Translations under genes and position numbers: made by a program
Shown: piece after piece, positions 8,393 to 15,814 of the stretch
How the letters are laid out: each line of letters opens with the position of its first letter
Numbering within the stretch: position 1 is the first letter of the stretch
NCBI RefSeq assembly: GCF_000424465.1
Contig: NZ_AUJY01000011.1
Span: forward strand, 1 to 64,000
DNA: 64,000 bases
Direction of reading: 5' to 3'
Origin: Butyrivibrio hungatei NK4A153
GTDB lineage: Bacteria > Bacillota > Clostridia > Lachnospirales > Lachnospiraceae
Notes under the pieces: generated by a model
Seen by the model: the letters and a program-made list of their open reading frames with translations, nothing else
The model's database searches: none
Told to the model about the DNA's origin: nothing

Positions 8393-8677
8393 TTATATCG
8401 CAATCCGCCACTTACTGTTATGTGTATCAAAATATAATCGTACCTTCCGCTTGTAATCAAGCACGACAACAATACATTCAAAAACAAATGTTGAGTAAGA
8501 AACATAGAGCCCGTCCGGAGTAGTATAAGGCCCCGGATGGGTTATGGTTCTATAACCTTTTATCGTATAATTTTCATATTGGCCATCTTCGTTCATCAGC
8601 CGGAAGCGGAGGGGAATTACTTCGCCGTTCGACTTGTGCTGGCAGATGACGTCTACAGTATCAATCACTCTACTCAT
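8393..8677 (-). CDS. Conserved hypothetical protein, 94 aa, copy 2
   Basis: It encodes exactly the same protein as 2917-3201. The five base differences between the genes are all synonymous (for example GTA/GTG and TCC/TCA codons), so both copies look functional rather than decaying. The gene is convergent with the CbrC-like gene and sits 31 bases from its stop. As for copy 1, the family is unrecognised; two selected copies flanking a toxin cassette would suit an immunity or maintenance role. Confidence 0.7.
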   Translation of the reverse strand: MSRVIDTVDVICQHKSNGEVIPLRFRLMNEDGQYENYTIKGYRTITHPGPYTTPDGLYVSYSTFVFECIVVVLDYKRKVRLYFDTHNSKWRIAI

Positions 8678-8723
8678 AACATATAACCTCAATCAAAAAA
8701 AGAACTAATGTTTGGGTATAAAT

Positions 8724-8752
8724 ATAATATACCTTTGAAGCGGATGTTTCAA
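8724..8752 (-). promoter_or_regulatory. Promoter of the 94-aa gene, copy 2
   Basis: TTGAAA (complement of 8747-8752), a 17-base spacer and TATTAT (complement of 8724-8729), as in copy 1. Confidence 0.6.
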
Positions 8753-8882
8753 TAAAGTTCTAATAAAAAATCACCTTACTACAGTCAAGTAAATCCTCGA
8801 TTCAGTTAGGTTAAATGCAGTAAGTTATTACTCTACAATAATTATGTAGTACTTCGTGGGGATTGGAGGTTTTTTTACCACA

Positions 8883-9236
8883 ATGGATGTTACTGCTAAA
8901 TGGCTGATTGATAGGATTGATAATCTACGTGGCGAAAAGAATATGTCAGAATACAGGCTGTGTGAGCTGTCCGGAGTAACTACTTCGACTATGTCCGCGA
9001 TGCGAAGACGGACCAGCATGCCACAGATTCAAACAATACAAAAGATATGTGATGTGTTTGGAATATCTTTGAGCGATTTTTTTAAACCGACTGCGGAGCC
9101 AAAAAGTGGCATGTATTTATCTGATAAAGAAATGGAAATAGTCACATATTTACGTAATATGACGGAGGCAGATTTTATCTTGGTGCTTACGTATGCCAAG
9201 GCGCTTAGTGATGCATATAGTAGTAGGGAAAAATAG
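8883..9236 (+). CDS. XRE-family HTH regulator of the mobile element, 117 aa
   Basis: The start MDVTAKWLIDRI follows GGAGGT with a somewhat long spacer (12 bases); an upstream start would add nine residues. An XRE helix-turn-helix spans about residues 4-65 (RLCELSGVTTSTMSAMRRR, then TIQKICDVFGISLSDFF). The remaining 50 residues form a short helical tail (EMEIVTYLRNMTEADFILVL). Single-domain XRE proteins commonly control transfer or excision genes of Tn916-like elements, and this one leads into the sigma-like, mazF, xis and int genes. Confidence 0.8.
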   Translation: MDVTAKWLIDRIDNLRGEKNMSEYRLCELSGVTTSTMSAMRRRTSMPQIQTIQKICDVFGISLSDFFKPTAEPKSGMYLSDKEMEIVTYLRNMTEADFILVLTYAKALSDAYSSREK

Positions 9237-9264
9237 ATATCATAATGCGGAGGGAGGTTTGGTT

Positions 9265-9804
9265 ATGGCAACTATATCCCGAAATGAGCAGCGCATTAAC
9301 AATTTATGTATTAGTAACGGATTTGAACCTAAGGATGTGTGCGATCTGACGAAGCTCTTGTTGGAACACTATCGGAGTGGCTTTGAGATACCGCAGCTGT
9401 TTAAGATCAATTTGGACAGTGATGGGATCCGTGATCAAAAGATATCGATGCGAAGGGATTTTTTGGAGGCAATGAGATTACCATTAAAAGAGTCTACTGA
9501 ATATCTTGACAGGATATTTCAAAATCTCAGGGATTGTACCTGGATGCGGTCGATAATTGATATGGTGCTGGATCAGATTGCCGGCGGAATATGCGAGGGT
9601 GACCTCTACAAGCGGATTATTGAGAATTACTATCTGAATTCGGACTCTATATCAAATGAGGAGATGGCACGAGCGGAGAATCTTTCTACTGCGTCTATAG
9701 AACGTAAGAAGAGAGAGGCTATCAAGTATCTGGGAATCAGCATGTACATATACGCATGTTGCAGAGAACAAGAAGAAAGGGACCAATATGACAGAGCAAG
9801 GTGA
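9265..9804 (+). CDS. Mobile-element protein with C-terminal HTH-like segment, 179 aa
   Basis: The start at 9265 is set by GAGGGAGG nine bases upstream. The product is alpha-helical. The last third (ISNEEMARAENLSTASIERK, then a basic helix) looks like a helix-turn-helix of the kind found in small phage/ICE transcription activators and sigma-like proteins. The rest is unrecognised. It follows the XRE gene closely and ends before a terminator, so the two probably form one unit. The regulatory role is inferred. Confidence 0.55.
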   Translation: MATISRNEQRINNLCISNGFEPKDVCDLTKLLLEHYRSGFEIPQLFKINLDSDGIRDQKISMRRDFLEAMRLPLKESTEYLDRIFQNLRDCTWMRSIIDMVLDQIAGGICEGDLYKRIIENYYLNSDSISNEEMARAENLSTASIERKKREAIKYLGISMYIYACCREQEERDQYDRAR

Positions 9805-9809
9805 GCTTT

Positions 9810-9855
9810 AGAGCTGCTGTTTTGCATTTATATGTGAGACAGTAGCTCTTTTTAT
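9810..9855 (+). terminator. Rho-independent terminator
   Basis: AGAGCTGCTGT pairs with ACAGTAGCTCT (one G-T wobble), followed by TTTTT. Confidence 0.75.
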
Positions 9856-10028
9856 GCTTAAAAAAGTATTTGATGGATTGCTGATGGTTATTTGATGGTT
9901 TTAGTACATTAAATTGATAACAAGTTGATGGAATAAAAAGTAAAATATGGTGTTATTATATTACGCGACAAGGTTTAAAACCTATCTTTTGAGGGGGAGC
10001 AGTAATTTCAAAAGAGGGGGTATAGGTC

Positions 10029-10208
10029 TTGGAACATGTAGAAGAGAAAATGATCTATGTCTGTTGTCCTGTCTGCGGGCGATTGCTGTTCAAAGGTGAG
10101 AGCTTCTCAGGTGTTGAAGCAATGTGCCCAAAATGCGGGGCGAAAATCAAGGCAGAAAGACAGCGGATTTATATTCGTATTTCGTTCGAATCTAAAGAAG
10201 CTGTATAG
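10029..10208 (+). CDS. Small zinc-ribbon protein (Com / Cys-rich KTR-like), 59 aa
   Basis: The start is TTG at 10029 with GAGGGGG upstream. Two Cys pairs, CCPVCG and CPKCGA (about residues 13-17 and 33-36), make a four-Cys zinc ribbon. Small proteins with this layout are common in Tn916-like elements and in Mu-type phages (Com). They are thought to bind RNA or DNA, but the target here is unknown. It stands alone between terminators. Confidence 0.65.
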   Translation: MEHVEEKMIYVCCPVCGRLLFKGESFSGVEAMCPKCGAKIKAERQRIYIRISFESKEAV

Positions 10209-10522
10209 TTGTTACAATTAAATATTTGAGTTATCCGTACCGGCATCGGATCCGGCTGTGAATCGGAATGGTTGCGGCGGGTAGCAAGAGTTTGTTAGCG
10301 GCTATGAACGACATAGAATCGTTGAAAGGCGGAGCAAAACAGAAAGAAGTATCTAGTGATAGATATTCTGTTTTGCTTCGTCTTTTTCTTTTGCTCATAT
10401 CACAGGCTTCTTTCTGTTGCTCTGAGTGTGAACGCAGGTGCATAAGTGGGAGACCTATGTTGGGCGCTATCCATGACTTCCGTTTTTGGGAACTTATGAA
10501 TTTTCAAAAACGGAGGTCAGAA
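10209..10522. other. Intergenic region with a long terminator hairpin
   Basis: AGCAAAACAG (10333-10342) pairs with CTGTTTTGCT (10368-10377), enclosing a second stem TATCTA/TAGATA; TCGTCTTTTTC follows. This probably ends the zinc-ribbon transcript. Nothing else was recognised apart from the ribosome site of the next gene (CGGAGG at 10511). Confidence 0.6.
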
Positions 10523-11086
10523 ATGAATAATAGAAAAGATGGACGCCCTTCAATAGCAAGGGAATTAAATAAGAGTCAGGATTTATATAAGTTGTACAGT
10601 TTGGAGAAGCATTATCCCGGAATCGAGGGAGATGCAAAATGGGCGATAGCTACAGATCTGTCCCGTGAGGAGCTGGAGGCGTGCGATGGATTTGAACTTA
10701 ATTTCTTTAAGCCATATATCATCATAACGCCTGAGCAGGGAGAGGTATTTGCGGAGTATGAGCGTTTGGAAAAGAAGCTCCAGATGCAGGATTACCGCCA
10801 CACAGATATGAATGCCTATGAAGAAGGCATGGAGGTAAATAAGAAGGCTATGGATTACCTCAGAGGCGTGCCCAAAGCTATTGACCCTGAAGAAGCGATA
10901 AATGCTTATGTTCTTCGCGTTGCAATAAATCAGTTGCCGGATAAGCTTCAAAGGAGGCTAAGAATGTTCTTTTTCCATGGATTTAGTGAGAAGGAGATAG
11001 CAGATATTGAGGGCGTGTCTCAACCGGCGGTGCATTATTCTTTGCAGTCGGCGATAAGGCAGATGAGGTATGTGTTGGATATTTAA
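10523..11086 (+). CDS. Sigma-70 region 4-like regulator of the mobile element, 187 aa
   Basis: The start MNNRKDGRPS has CGGAGGT eight bases upstream; the ORF's longer N-terminus runs through a terminator hairpin and is not credible. The last 60 residues match sigma region 4: INQLPDKLQRRLRMFFFHGF, then SEKEIADIEGVSQPAVHYSL and a closing helix. No clear region 2 is seen. Short sigma-like proteins of this kind (compare Tn916 orf7) control transfer genes of conjugative elements. It is followed by a terminator and then T7SS cassette 2. Confidence 0.75.
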   Translation: MNNRKDGRPSIARELNKSQDLYKLYSLEKHYPGIEGDAKWAIATDLSREELEACDGFELNFFKPYIIITPEQGEVFAEYERLEKKLQMQDYRHTDMNAYEEGMEVNKKAMDYLRGVPKAIDPEEAINAYVLRVAINQLPDKLQRRLRMFFFHGFSEKEIADIEGVSQPAVHYSLQSAIRQMRYVLDI

Positions 11087-11099
11087 TAAAAAGATTGTG

Positions 11100-11134
11100 G
11101 CGATGCAGCTATATACGGCTGTATCGCTATTTCT
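11100..11134 (+). terminator. Rho-independent terminator of the sigma-like gene
   Basis: GCGATGCAGC pairs with GCTGTATCGC (one wobble), followed by TATTTCTT. It isolates cassette 2 from upstream transcription. Confidence 0.7.
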
Positions 11135-11150
11135 TAATGATTTTCCGTAC

Positions 11151-11180
11151 TTGCCGCCGTATATTTATGCGTGATAAAAT
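11151..11180 (+). promoter_or_regulatory. Promoter of T7SS cassette 2
   Basis: TTGCCG (11151-11156), an 18-base spacer and extended -10 GTGATAAAAT (TAAAAT 11175-11180) followed by ATTAC. It resembles the promoters at 3636 and 55344; the -35 is the weakest of the three. Confidence 0.5.
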
Positions 11181-11226
11181 ATTACCGAAATGTTACAAAA
11201 TATTAAATATAAGGAAATGTAAATAC

Positions 11227-11553
11227 ATGGCAGAAGATAAGGTTTTTATGGACACAAACGTGTTCACGGGGATAGTTAATGATATAAGAAATGCGGCTGA
11301 TCATTTGGTGCTTTCTGATAGCGCACTTAATAGTTCGGAGTGTCTTGAGGAATTTCCCGCCGGAGTAGAGATTCTTGAATATTTAAAAGAAGTTCATACA
11401 ACATCAAAGTTATATAGGTATGAGGCTGCTGTAGCTTTACCTAAAGGACTTCTTACGCTTAGAGACAGCATGATAGAAGTTGACAGGGAGGTTAGTGAAA
11501 GCCTTAGGGTAGAGAAAACCTCGGGAGGTATGAGAATTGAGTCGAAGAGGTGA
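11227..11553 (+). CDS. Lap1-like small helical T7SSb partner protein, cassette 2
   Basis: The ORF opens far upstream, but the family start MAEDKVFMDTNVFTGIV at 11227 is the credible one and has AAGGA upstream. The 108-aa protein is homologous to 3699 and 55427 along its length, with the same LPKGLLTLRDSMIEVDREVS ending where MxxxD replaces the usual FxxxD export motif. The gene overlaps the next by 17 bases, so the two are likely co-translated. Its proposed job is to deliver the LXG-like toxin encoded at 11938 to the T7SSb machine. Confidence 0.65.
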   Translation: MAEDKVFMDTNVFTGIVNDIRNAADHLVLSDSALNSSECLEEFPAGVEILEYLKEVHTTSKLYRYEAAVALPKGLLTLRDSMIEVDREVSESLRVEKTSGGMRIESKR

Positions 11554-11917
11554 TATTGAACGAGAGATTCGTCACAACTGTGAGAAAATCGATGAGTATA
11601 GGGAGAAGATTTCAAGGCTCCAAGAAAAAGCTGAAATAATAAAAGAGAAGGAACGCACAATTCGTGAAGAAGTTTATGAGCCCGCAAGGTCTTATGATAT
11701 GACTCACGGTGATGCGTTTTGGGGACAGCTTGAGCAGGAAGCTGAAAGATATCAGACAGAGATTGGTAGTAGGACTGCAGCAGGATTAAGTGAAACGTCG
11801 CAGCTTTTGTCGGATATTCAAAGAATAATAGACAGAATATATGAGCTTATCGATGAGCTTGAGCATAGAAATAGTGAACTCGAAGCAGAGCTAAGCTCAC
11901 TGACGGATGATGATTAA
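11537..11917 (+). CDS. Lap2-like coiled-coil T7SSb partner protein, cassette 2
   Basis: The start is TTG at 11537 with GGGAGGT seven bases upstream, inside the end of the Lap1-like gene. The 126-aa helical hairpin has the family turn YEPARSYDMTHGDAFWGQLE between two Glu/Arg-rich helices. Like its relatives at 4005 and 6649 it probably binds the LXG segment of the toxin. It ends 20 bases before the toxin gene. Confidence 0.65.
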   Translation: MSRRGDIEREIRHNCEKIDEYREKISRLQEKAEIIKEKERTIREEVYEPARSYDMTHGDAFWGQLEQEAERYQTEIGSRTAAGLSETSQLLSDIQRIIDRIYELIDELEHRNSELEAELSSLTDDD

Positions 11918-11937
11918 AGGGATGGAGTTTTGTATAG

Positions 11938-13449
11938 ATGGGGTTAGTTTACGAAGATGAAAGGTATTTTTCTGCGTGTGATGTAAAGAAATTTGATGCA
12001 GAAAAGTTTGATAGATTTGTTGATAATCTTGCACATGATATAGATAGGTATATTGGGGATGCAAGAGCACTTGAAACCGGATATGGCAAATATTACAACA
12101 ACAGCACATATGTTGGAAAGGCTGCAACTGCCTCAAAGGAATTCATTGACCGCAAACAGTTTGAAAAATTCCATGTAGGTAGTAAGGATATCCAGAGAGA
12201 GCTTTTTAACAGATGCCTTGGTGTAAAAAATATGTTCGAAGCAAGGGTTGATTCATCGCCAAAAGCTCGTATCGATAACGAAACGCTGGATTTGATTAAG
12301 CGTGATCATATGACATTTGCCGATAAGCTTGAATATGAAGGTTATGATATCGAGTGCATAGCGCGGGAAATAGAAAGTGAATATGGAAAATATGGTGACG
12401 TTACTCAGCCCAATTACCGAAGGGCGCTGGTGGTTTATGATGAATTCTGCGGAAGCGGAGGCTTTCTGGATAAATGCTTGCGGAAGTTTGAGGGCTTCAA
12501 TGAGGAAGCAAGGCAATACACAAAGCGTTCGATGATTAAAGAGCAATCAAATGAGTTACAGAAAGATATAAAAGCTACAGCATCGGCGCTTGAAGGAATG
12601 ACAGTATTTAAAACTGAAGTTCAAAGACAGGCGGTATGGCTTAATGCACTTAGTACAAATCAAGCTGTAGTTGATCCGAAAAAGCTGGCAGCAGATATAA
12701 AAGAGTGTTTCGAACTTACAGGAATAAAATATGACAAAAACGCTATTGTTGATGCTAATATATTAAAGAATGCGACAGATTTAGCGTTGCTTAATTGTAA
12801 GAGCAAAAACGAAAAGGTCGCATTACTGGCTTGCACAGAGGCTGTGCAGGAAATTGTTAGAGATCCAATGACATTAGAAGCATTTTTGAAAGCCCTTTGG
12901 GAGACACTTGCTTTAATTGGAACAACACTTGTTACAATAGTATCAATGGCTGCATCTACTGTTGGAGGAATTATAGCTGAGCTTAATCCTGTGGTTCTTG
13001 TAGTAACATTAGTAATTGTGCTTATTTCAGGTATTACGTATTTTGCTTCAAAATCAAAGTCAAAATCTTCAGGTAAAGCTAAGAAAAAGGATAAAACTAA
13101 AGATAAGAATCAATCTGAAGAAAAACCGCATAGAAAAAACAAAGATGGAGAACCGCTTGGGAAAAATGGGCCGCAGATGCCATCAAAAACAGTGTTTCAA
13201 CGAGGAAAAACTGAAAGAGTTGATGTTGAAAACCAAAGACCTGGTGATGGAAATGGAAATGTTCATTATCATGATGCAAAAGATACTAAATATATTTTTG
13301 ATCCAGTTGATGGAAAATTATATTTAGATGAAGAACCATATCCGGAAGCACCACCAAGTATACAAAGGATACTGGAAGATCCGTTGATTCAAAAGGCAAT
13401 AGACAAAGCTTTAAAATATCTAGGCGAACTACCATATTTTAGTGAATAG
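11938..13449 (+). CDS. LXG-like T7SSb effector with internal membrane pair, 503 aa
   Basis: ATG 11938 follows GGAG by about nine bases. The N-terminal helical region carries YYNNSTYVGKAATASKEFI and VVYDEFCGSGGFL, matching the toxin at 4399. Two hydrophobic helices (about residues 322-372, including TLVTIVSMAASTVGGIIAEL) lie mid-protein. A very basic linker (SKSKSSGKAKKKDKTKDK) follows. The C-terminal 70-80 residues contain GNGNVHYHDAKDTKYIFDP and end with KAIDKALKYLGE, a layout seen in the short nuclease-like tips of polymorphic toxins. The exact toxin family is not assigned. The membrane pair may help entry into the target cell. Confidence 0.65.
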   Translation: MGLVYEDERYFSACDVKKFDAEKFDRFVDNLAHDIDRYIGDARALETGYGKYYNNSTYVGKAATASKEFIDRKQFEKFHVGSKDIQRELFNRCLGVKNMFEARVDSSPKARIDNETLDLIKRDHMTFADKLEYEGYDIECIAREIESEYGKYGDVTQPNYRRALVVYDEFCGSGGFLDKCLRKFEGFNEEARQYTKRSMIKEQSNELQKDIKATASALEGMTVFKTEVQRQAVWLNALSTNQAVVDPKKLAADIKECFELTGIKYDKNAIVDANILKNATDLALLNCKSKNEKVALLACTEAVQEIVRDPMTLEAFLKALWETLALIGTTLVTIVSMAASTVGGIIAELNPVVLVVTLVIVLISGITYFASKSKSKSSGKAKKKDKTKDKNQSEEKPHRKNKDGEPLGKNGPQMPSKTVFQRGKTERVDVENQRPGDGNGNVHYHDAKDTKYIFDPVDGKLYLDEEPYPEAPPSIQRILEDPLIQKAIDKALKYLGELPYFSE

Positions 13450-13462
13450 GAGAAGTATTAAA

Positions 13463-14032
13463 ATGATAAAAATGAATAAACTTATGCAAGAAGAACTTTT
13501 AAAAATCAAAGATATCGATAATACTTTTGATTTTACTGGTAAACTGTCAGTAATTAATCCTGAAATGTATAAGGTACATGATTGTGTCCTCATGAGAATA
13601 AATGATAAGCCCAAAGTCTCAGAAGAAACAATTGAAGCAGCTATGAAATATAAAGACTTTAATTATGATTATGAACATAGTGAATTTCTTATTGGGAGCT
13701 ATTTTGAAGGAATAACATATGAACAAAGTTTAAGATTAGGACTTGATATTGTTGAATTGTGGGGGTATAAATTACATGCTTTATTCCCTGAAGATGAATT
13801 TCATATCATAATGTCTGTTGATATTGAAAGTGAATATGATAATAGGGTTATGCTTCGCTATTATAAATATAGAGGTGAAGATGGTTTCCACTATGATTTA
13901 GATGAGTTAGATAAATTTGTATTTGATGCAATCTTGGTTAATGTTGTCGAAGCAGTTGAAAATTATGACGATGAAGACGAGGAAATTGAAGACTACGAAG
14001 ATAATGAAGAAGAATCTGAAAATGAAATGTGA
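13463..14032 (+). CDS. Putative immunity protein, 189 aa, acidic tail
   Basis: The start MIKMNKLMQEEL has AGGAG eleven bases upstream; an in-frame GTG inside the toxin gene is less likely. The soluble protein has no signal peptide and ends in an acidic tail (DDEDEEIEDYEDNEEESE). A gene 13 bases behind an LXG-like toxin is most simply its immunity protein, and the acidic surface would suit a basic nuclease-type toxin. No family was recognised. Confidence 0.55.
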   Translation: MIKMNKLMQEELLKIKDIDNTFDFTGKLSVINPEMYKVHDCVLMRINDKPKVSEETIEAAMKYKDFNYDYEHSEFLIGSYFEGITYEQSLRLGLDIVELWGYKLHALFPEDEFHIIMSVDIESEYDNRVMLRYYKYRGEDGFHYDLDELDKFVFDAILVNVVEAVENYDDEDEEIEDYEDNEEESENEM

Positions 14033-14109
14033 AAACATGTTTTTTTATTAAGGCAAAGATTAAAAAGGAACTTTTATACCCTATTTCAATTTTATTGTAC
14101 TATGTATCA

Positions 14110-14141
14110 AGGCACTTATCTGTAAAGGGTAAGTGCTTTTT
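14110..14141 (+). terminator. Rho-independent terminator of cassette 2 toxin-immunity genes
   Basis: GGCACTTATC pairs with GGTAAGTGC, followed by TTTTT. Confidence 0.75.
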
Positions 14142-14183
14142 ATGTGCGTTAAGGGGGTTAGATTGAGAAAAAGAGGAAATATT

Positions 14184-15083
14184 ATGAAAAAGACATATAA
14201 CGATATGACTGCCGTTGAATGTGTTAAGAACCAAGTGAAAACGTACTGGAAAATAATGATAATTTATATTTGTTCTCTAATCTTTTTGAGTGCAATTTAT
14301 ATAGCTGAACGCATATTTATTAGCCCGTTAACTTATGGAAATGATGCGGCTTTGGAATTACACAGTGGATTATCAAGAGTATTTTTTTATTATTACATTG
14401 TTTCGGCAATTTTTTGTGCGATTATATTTTCTTTAATAGGAGTGGTTAAGTATATTTCTTTTAAAGAGATATATCTGGCTTGGGGTGATCCTGAGAAATT
14501 TATTGAAGCTGAAGGACTCGTTCAAAAGAAAATACCTTTCTGGCGCACTGATAGGCGCAGGAAATGTACTATTGCAAATGCATATCTGGCACTTGGAGAT
14601 TATGACAACGCTTGGAAATACTATGAGGAAATAATTCCTAAGAATCTTTCTAAATGTTATAACATATATAATATGTTTGGACTTGCATGCTATTACATTG
14701 CTGTTGATAATCATGAAGAAGCAGCTAAATATCTTGCGAGACTTGAAAAAGTGAAAGCTACTGCTGCTAAAAAACGTAAAAATTTGAGCGTTATGATTGA
14801 TTATCTAAAATGCACATTTGCAATTCGTGAAGGAAAATATGAGGAAGCTAAAGAACTCATGAATAGTAATATAGATGGTAGCATATTTGCTAATCAGATA
14901 ACTTGTTATAATCTAAAAGCTGAATGCTATTATAATCTTGCGACTATTGCTTACGAAAAAGGTGATTATATTGAGGCTATTGTGAGATACAGAGCTGCGG
15001 TATCATCTGGAGGCAAGCTGCCTATTGTTGATAAGGCCAAAGAAAAACTTGAGGAATTAGATGCGAGAATAATAAAAGAATAG
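14184..15083 (+). CDS. Membrane protein with TPR-like repeats, 299 aa
   Basis: The start MKKTYNDMTAVECV has AGAGGAAA upstream. Two membrane helices (about residues 25-45 and 72-98) are followed by a cytoplasmic helical domain with TPR-like units: IANAYLALGDYDNAWKYYEE (about 140), CTFAIREGKYEEAKELM, and LATIAYEKGDYIEAIVRYRA near the end. TPR domains mediate protein contacts; the partner is unknown. It lies between the cassette 2 immunity gene and an immunity pseudogene, so it may be an accessory to that module. Confidence 0.6.
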   Translation: MKKTYNDMTAVECVKNQVKTYWKIMIIYICSLIFLSAIYIAERIFISPLTYGNDAALELHSGLSRVFFYYYIVSAIFCAIIFSLIGVVKYISFKEIYLAWGDPEKFIEAEGLVQKKIPFWRTDRRRKCTIANAYLALGDYDNAWKYYEEIIPKNLSKCYNIYNMFGLACYYIAVDNHEEAAKYLARLEKVKATAAKKRKNLSVMIDYLKCTFAIREGKYEEAKELMNSNIDGSIFANQITCYNLKAECYYNLATIAYEKGDYIEAIVRYRAAVSSGGKLPIVDKAKEKLEELDARIIKE

Positions 15084-15144
15084 AATTAGAAAATATTGGG
15101 TCTTCTAATTAGAGGCGTTGAAAAATTAAAAAGAAGATAGGATT

Positions 15145-15340
15145 ATGAAAGAGGGATTTGAACATGTTTTTTCAGATATTCAAGCAGACATGGTAAGAAT
15201 AATAAGCTTAATGCAGATTATCAATATGATGAGATTTATACGAATACAGAAAAAACATCGGATGATATAGCTGAAATGTGGTATCAAGAGATACTGAAAA
15301 AATTTAATTTATTTGGAAAAGTGACTAAGCTTAAAAGGCA
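15145..15340 (+). pseudogene. Remnant of a YezG/DUF600-family immunity gene (internal deletion)
   Basis: The reading frame begins MKEGFEHVFSDIQADMV, the typical start of YezG-type (DUF600) antitoxin/immunity proteins. It then breaks at about 15195. In another frame the sequence resumes as NADYQYDEIYTNTEKTSDDI followed by AEMWYQEI, the typical end of the same family (such proteins are usually about 150 aa). Roughly 80-100 codons of the middle are missing. YezG proteins neutralise LXG nuclease toxins, so this is a scar of a further toxin-immunity pair. Confidence 0.7.
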
Positions 15341-15388
15341 ATCTTCTGTTTGGGCAATTGGAGCCCATTCTTGGAAGATTGCTTTTTT
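15338..15388 (+). terminator. Rho-independent terminator
   Basis: GCAATCTTC (15338-15346) pairs with GAAGATTGC (15374-15382), followed by TTTTTTATTTT. Confidence 0.8.
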
Positions 15389-15495
15389 ATTTTCAAAATA
15401 GACTTATTATTCCCCTTATTTCTGTAGTTATTAGTGAAGGGATTTTCCCTTGTCTGTACTTTGACAAGAGAATATACATTCACTAAGTACGTTCC

Positions 15496-15790
15496 TGTAG
15501 TATGTAGCCCCAAAGGTACGCCTTGCGCGATATAGCCTCACTGGAATGTCGGTAGCACCGGCACTGGCGATGACAGCTGCGGGTATAATGATACTTCCGC
15601 TCAGCCACAACTCATCGTAATGGGAGCGGTCTTGCGAGAACCGCAGGAAGGGTTGAGCCTATGGAGCTGTGCTGCAGCCGCTTAGTGATTTCCCGTTCTC
15701 CGGGGCGCCGTGGGCAAATAGGGGAACATATAACTGTTTGATTTTAAGAAGGTATTCCGCTGTGTACTGGCAGTGGGTGCCTTCTTTTTA
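15496..15790 (+). ncRNA. Candidate structured RNA or regulatory leader upstream of mazF-xis-int
   Basis: This block of about 295 nt is clearly richer in G+C than its surroundings, has no ORF with coding character and ends in a strong terminator. A possible promoter is TTGACA (15461-15466), 17 bases, TAAGTA (15484-15489). Local hairpins include CGGTAGCACCG, CCGCTCAGCCA pairing with TGGGAGCGG, GCGGTCTTGCGAGAACCGC and GCTGTGCTGCAGC. It stands immediately before the MazF-type gene. I could not match it to a known RNA family. It could be an independent RNA or an attenuating leader. Confidence 0.45.
15746..15789 (+). terminator. Strong terminator between the candidate RNA and the MazF-type gene
   Basis: AAGAAGG (15746-15752) pairs with CCTTCTT (15780-15786), with inner TTCCGCTG pairing with CAGTGGG. 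TTT follows. It ends 26 bases before the mazF start, leaving the downstream genes dependent on read-through or a promoter inside this stretch. Confidence 0.75.
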
Positions 15791-15814
15791 CATAAAAGGA
15801 AGGAGAGTGTGGTC

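Larger units (their letters stand above)
8391..8771. repeat. 380-bp direct repeat, copy 2
   Basis: Second copy of the 2915-3294 block in the same orientation. It has one extra base in an A run and otherwise differs only by substitutions. Recombination between the copies would remove or duplicate the cassette-1 region between them. Confidence 0.95.

Noticed and set aside
10268-10522. 85-codon N-terminal extension of the sigma-like gene
   Set aside because: It translates through a terminator hairpin and lacks a ribosome site, while ATG 10523 has CGGAGG.
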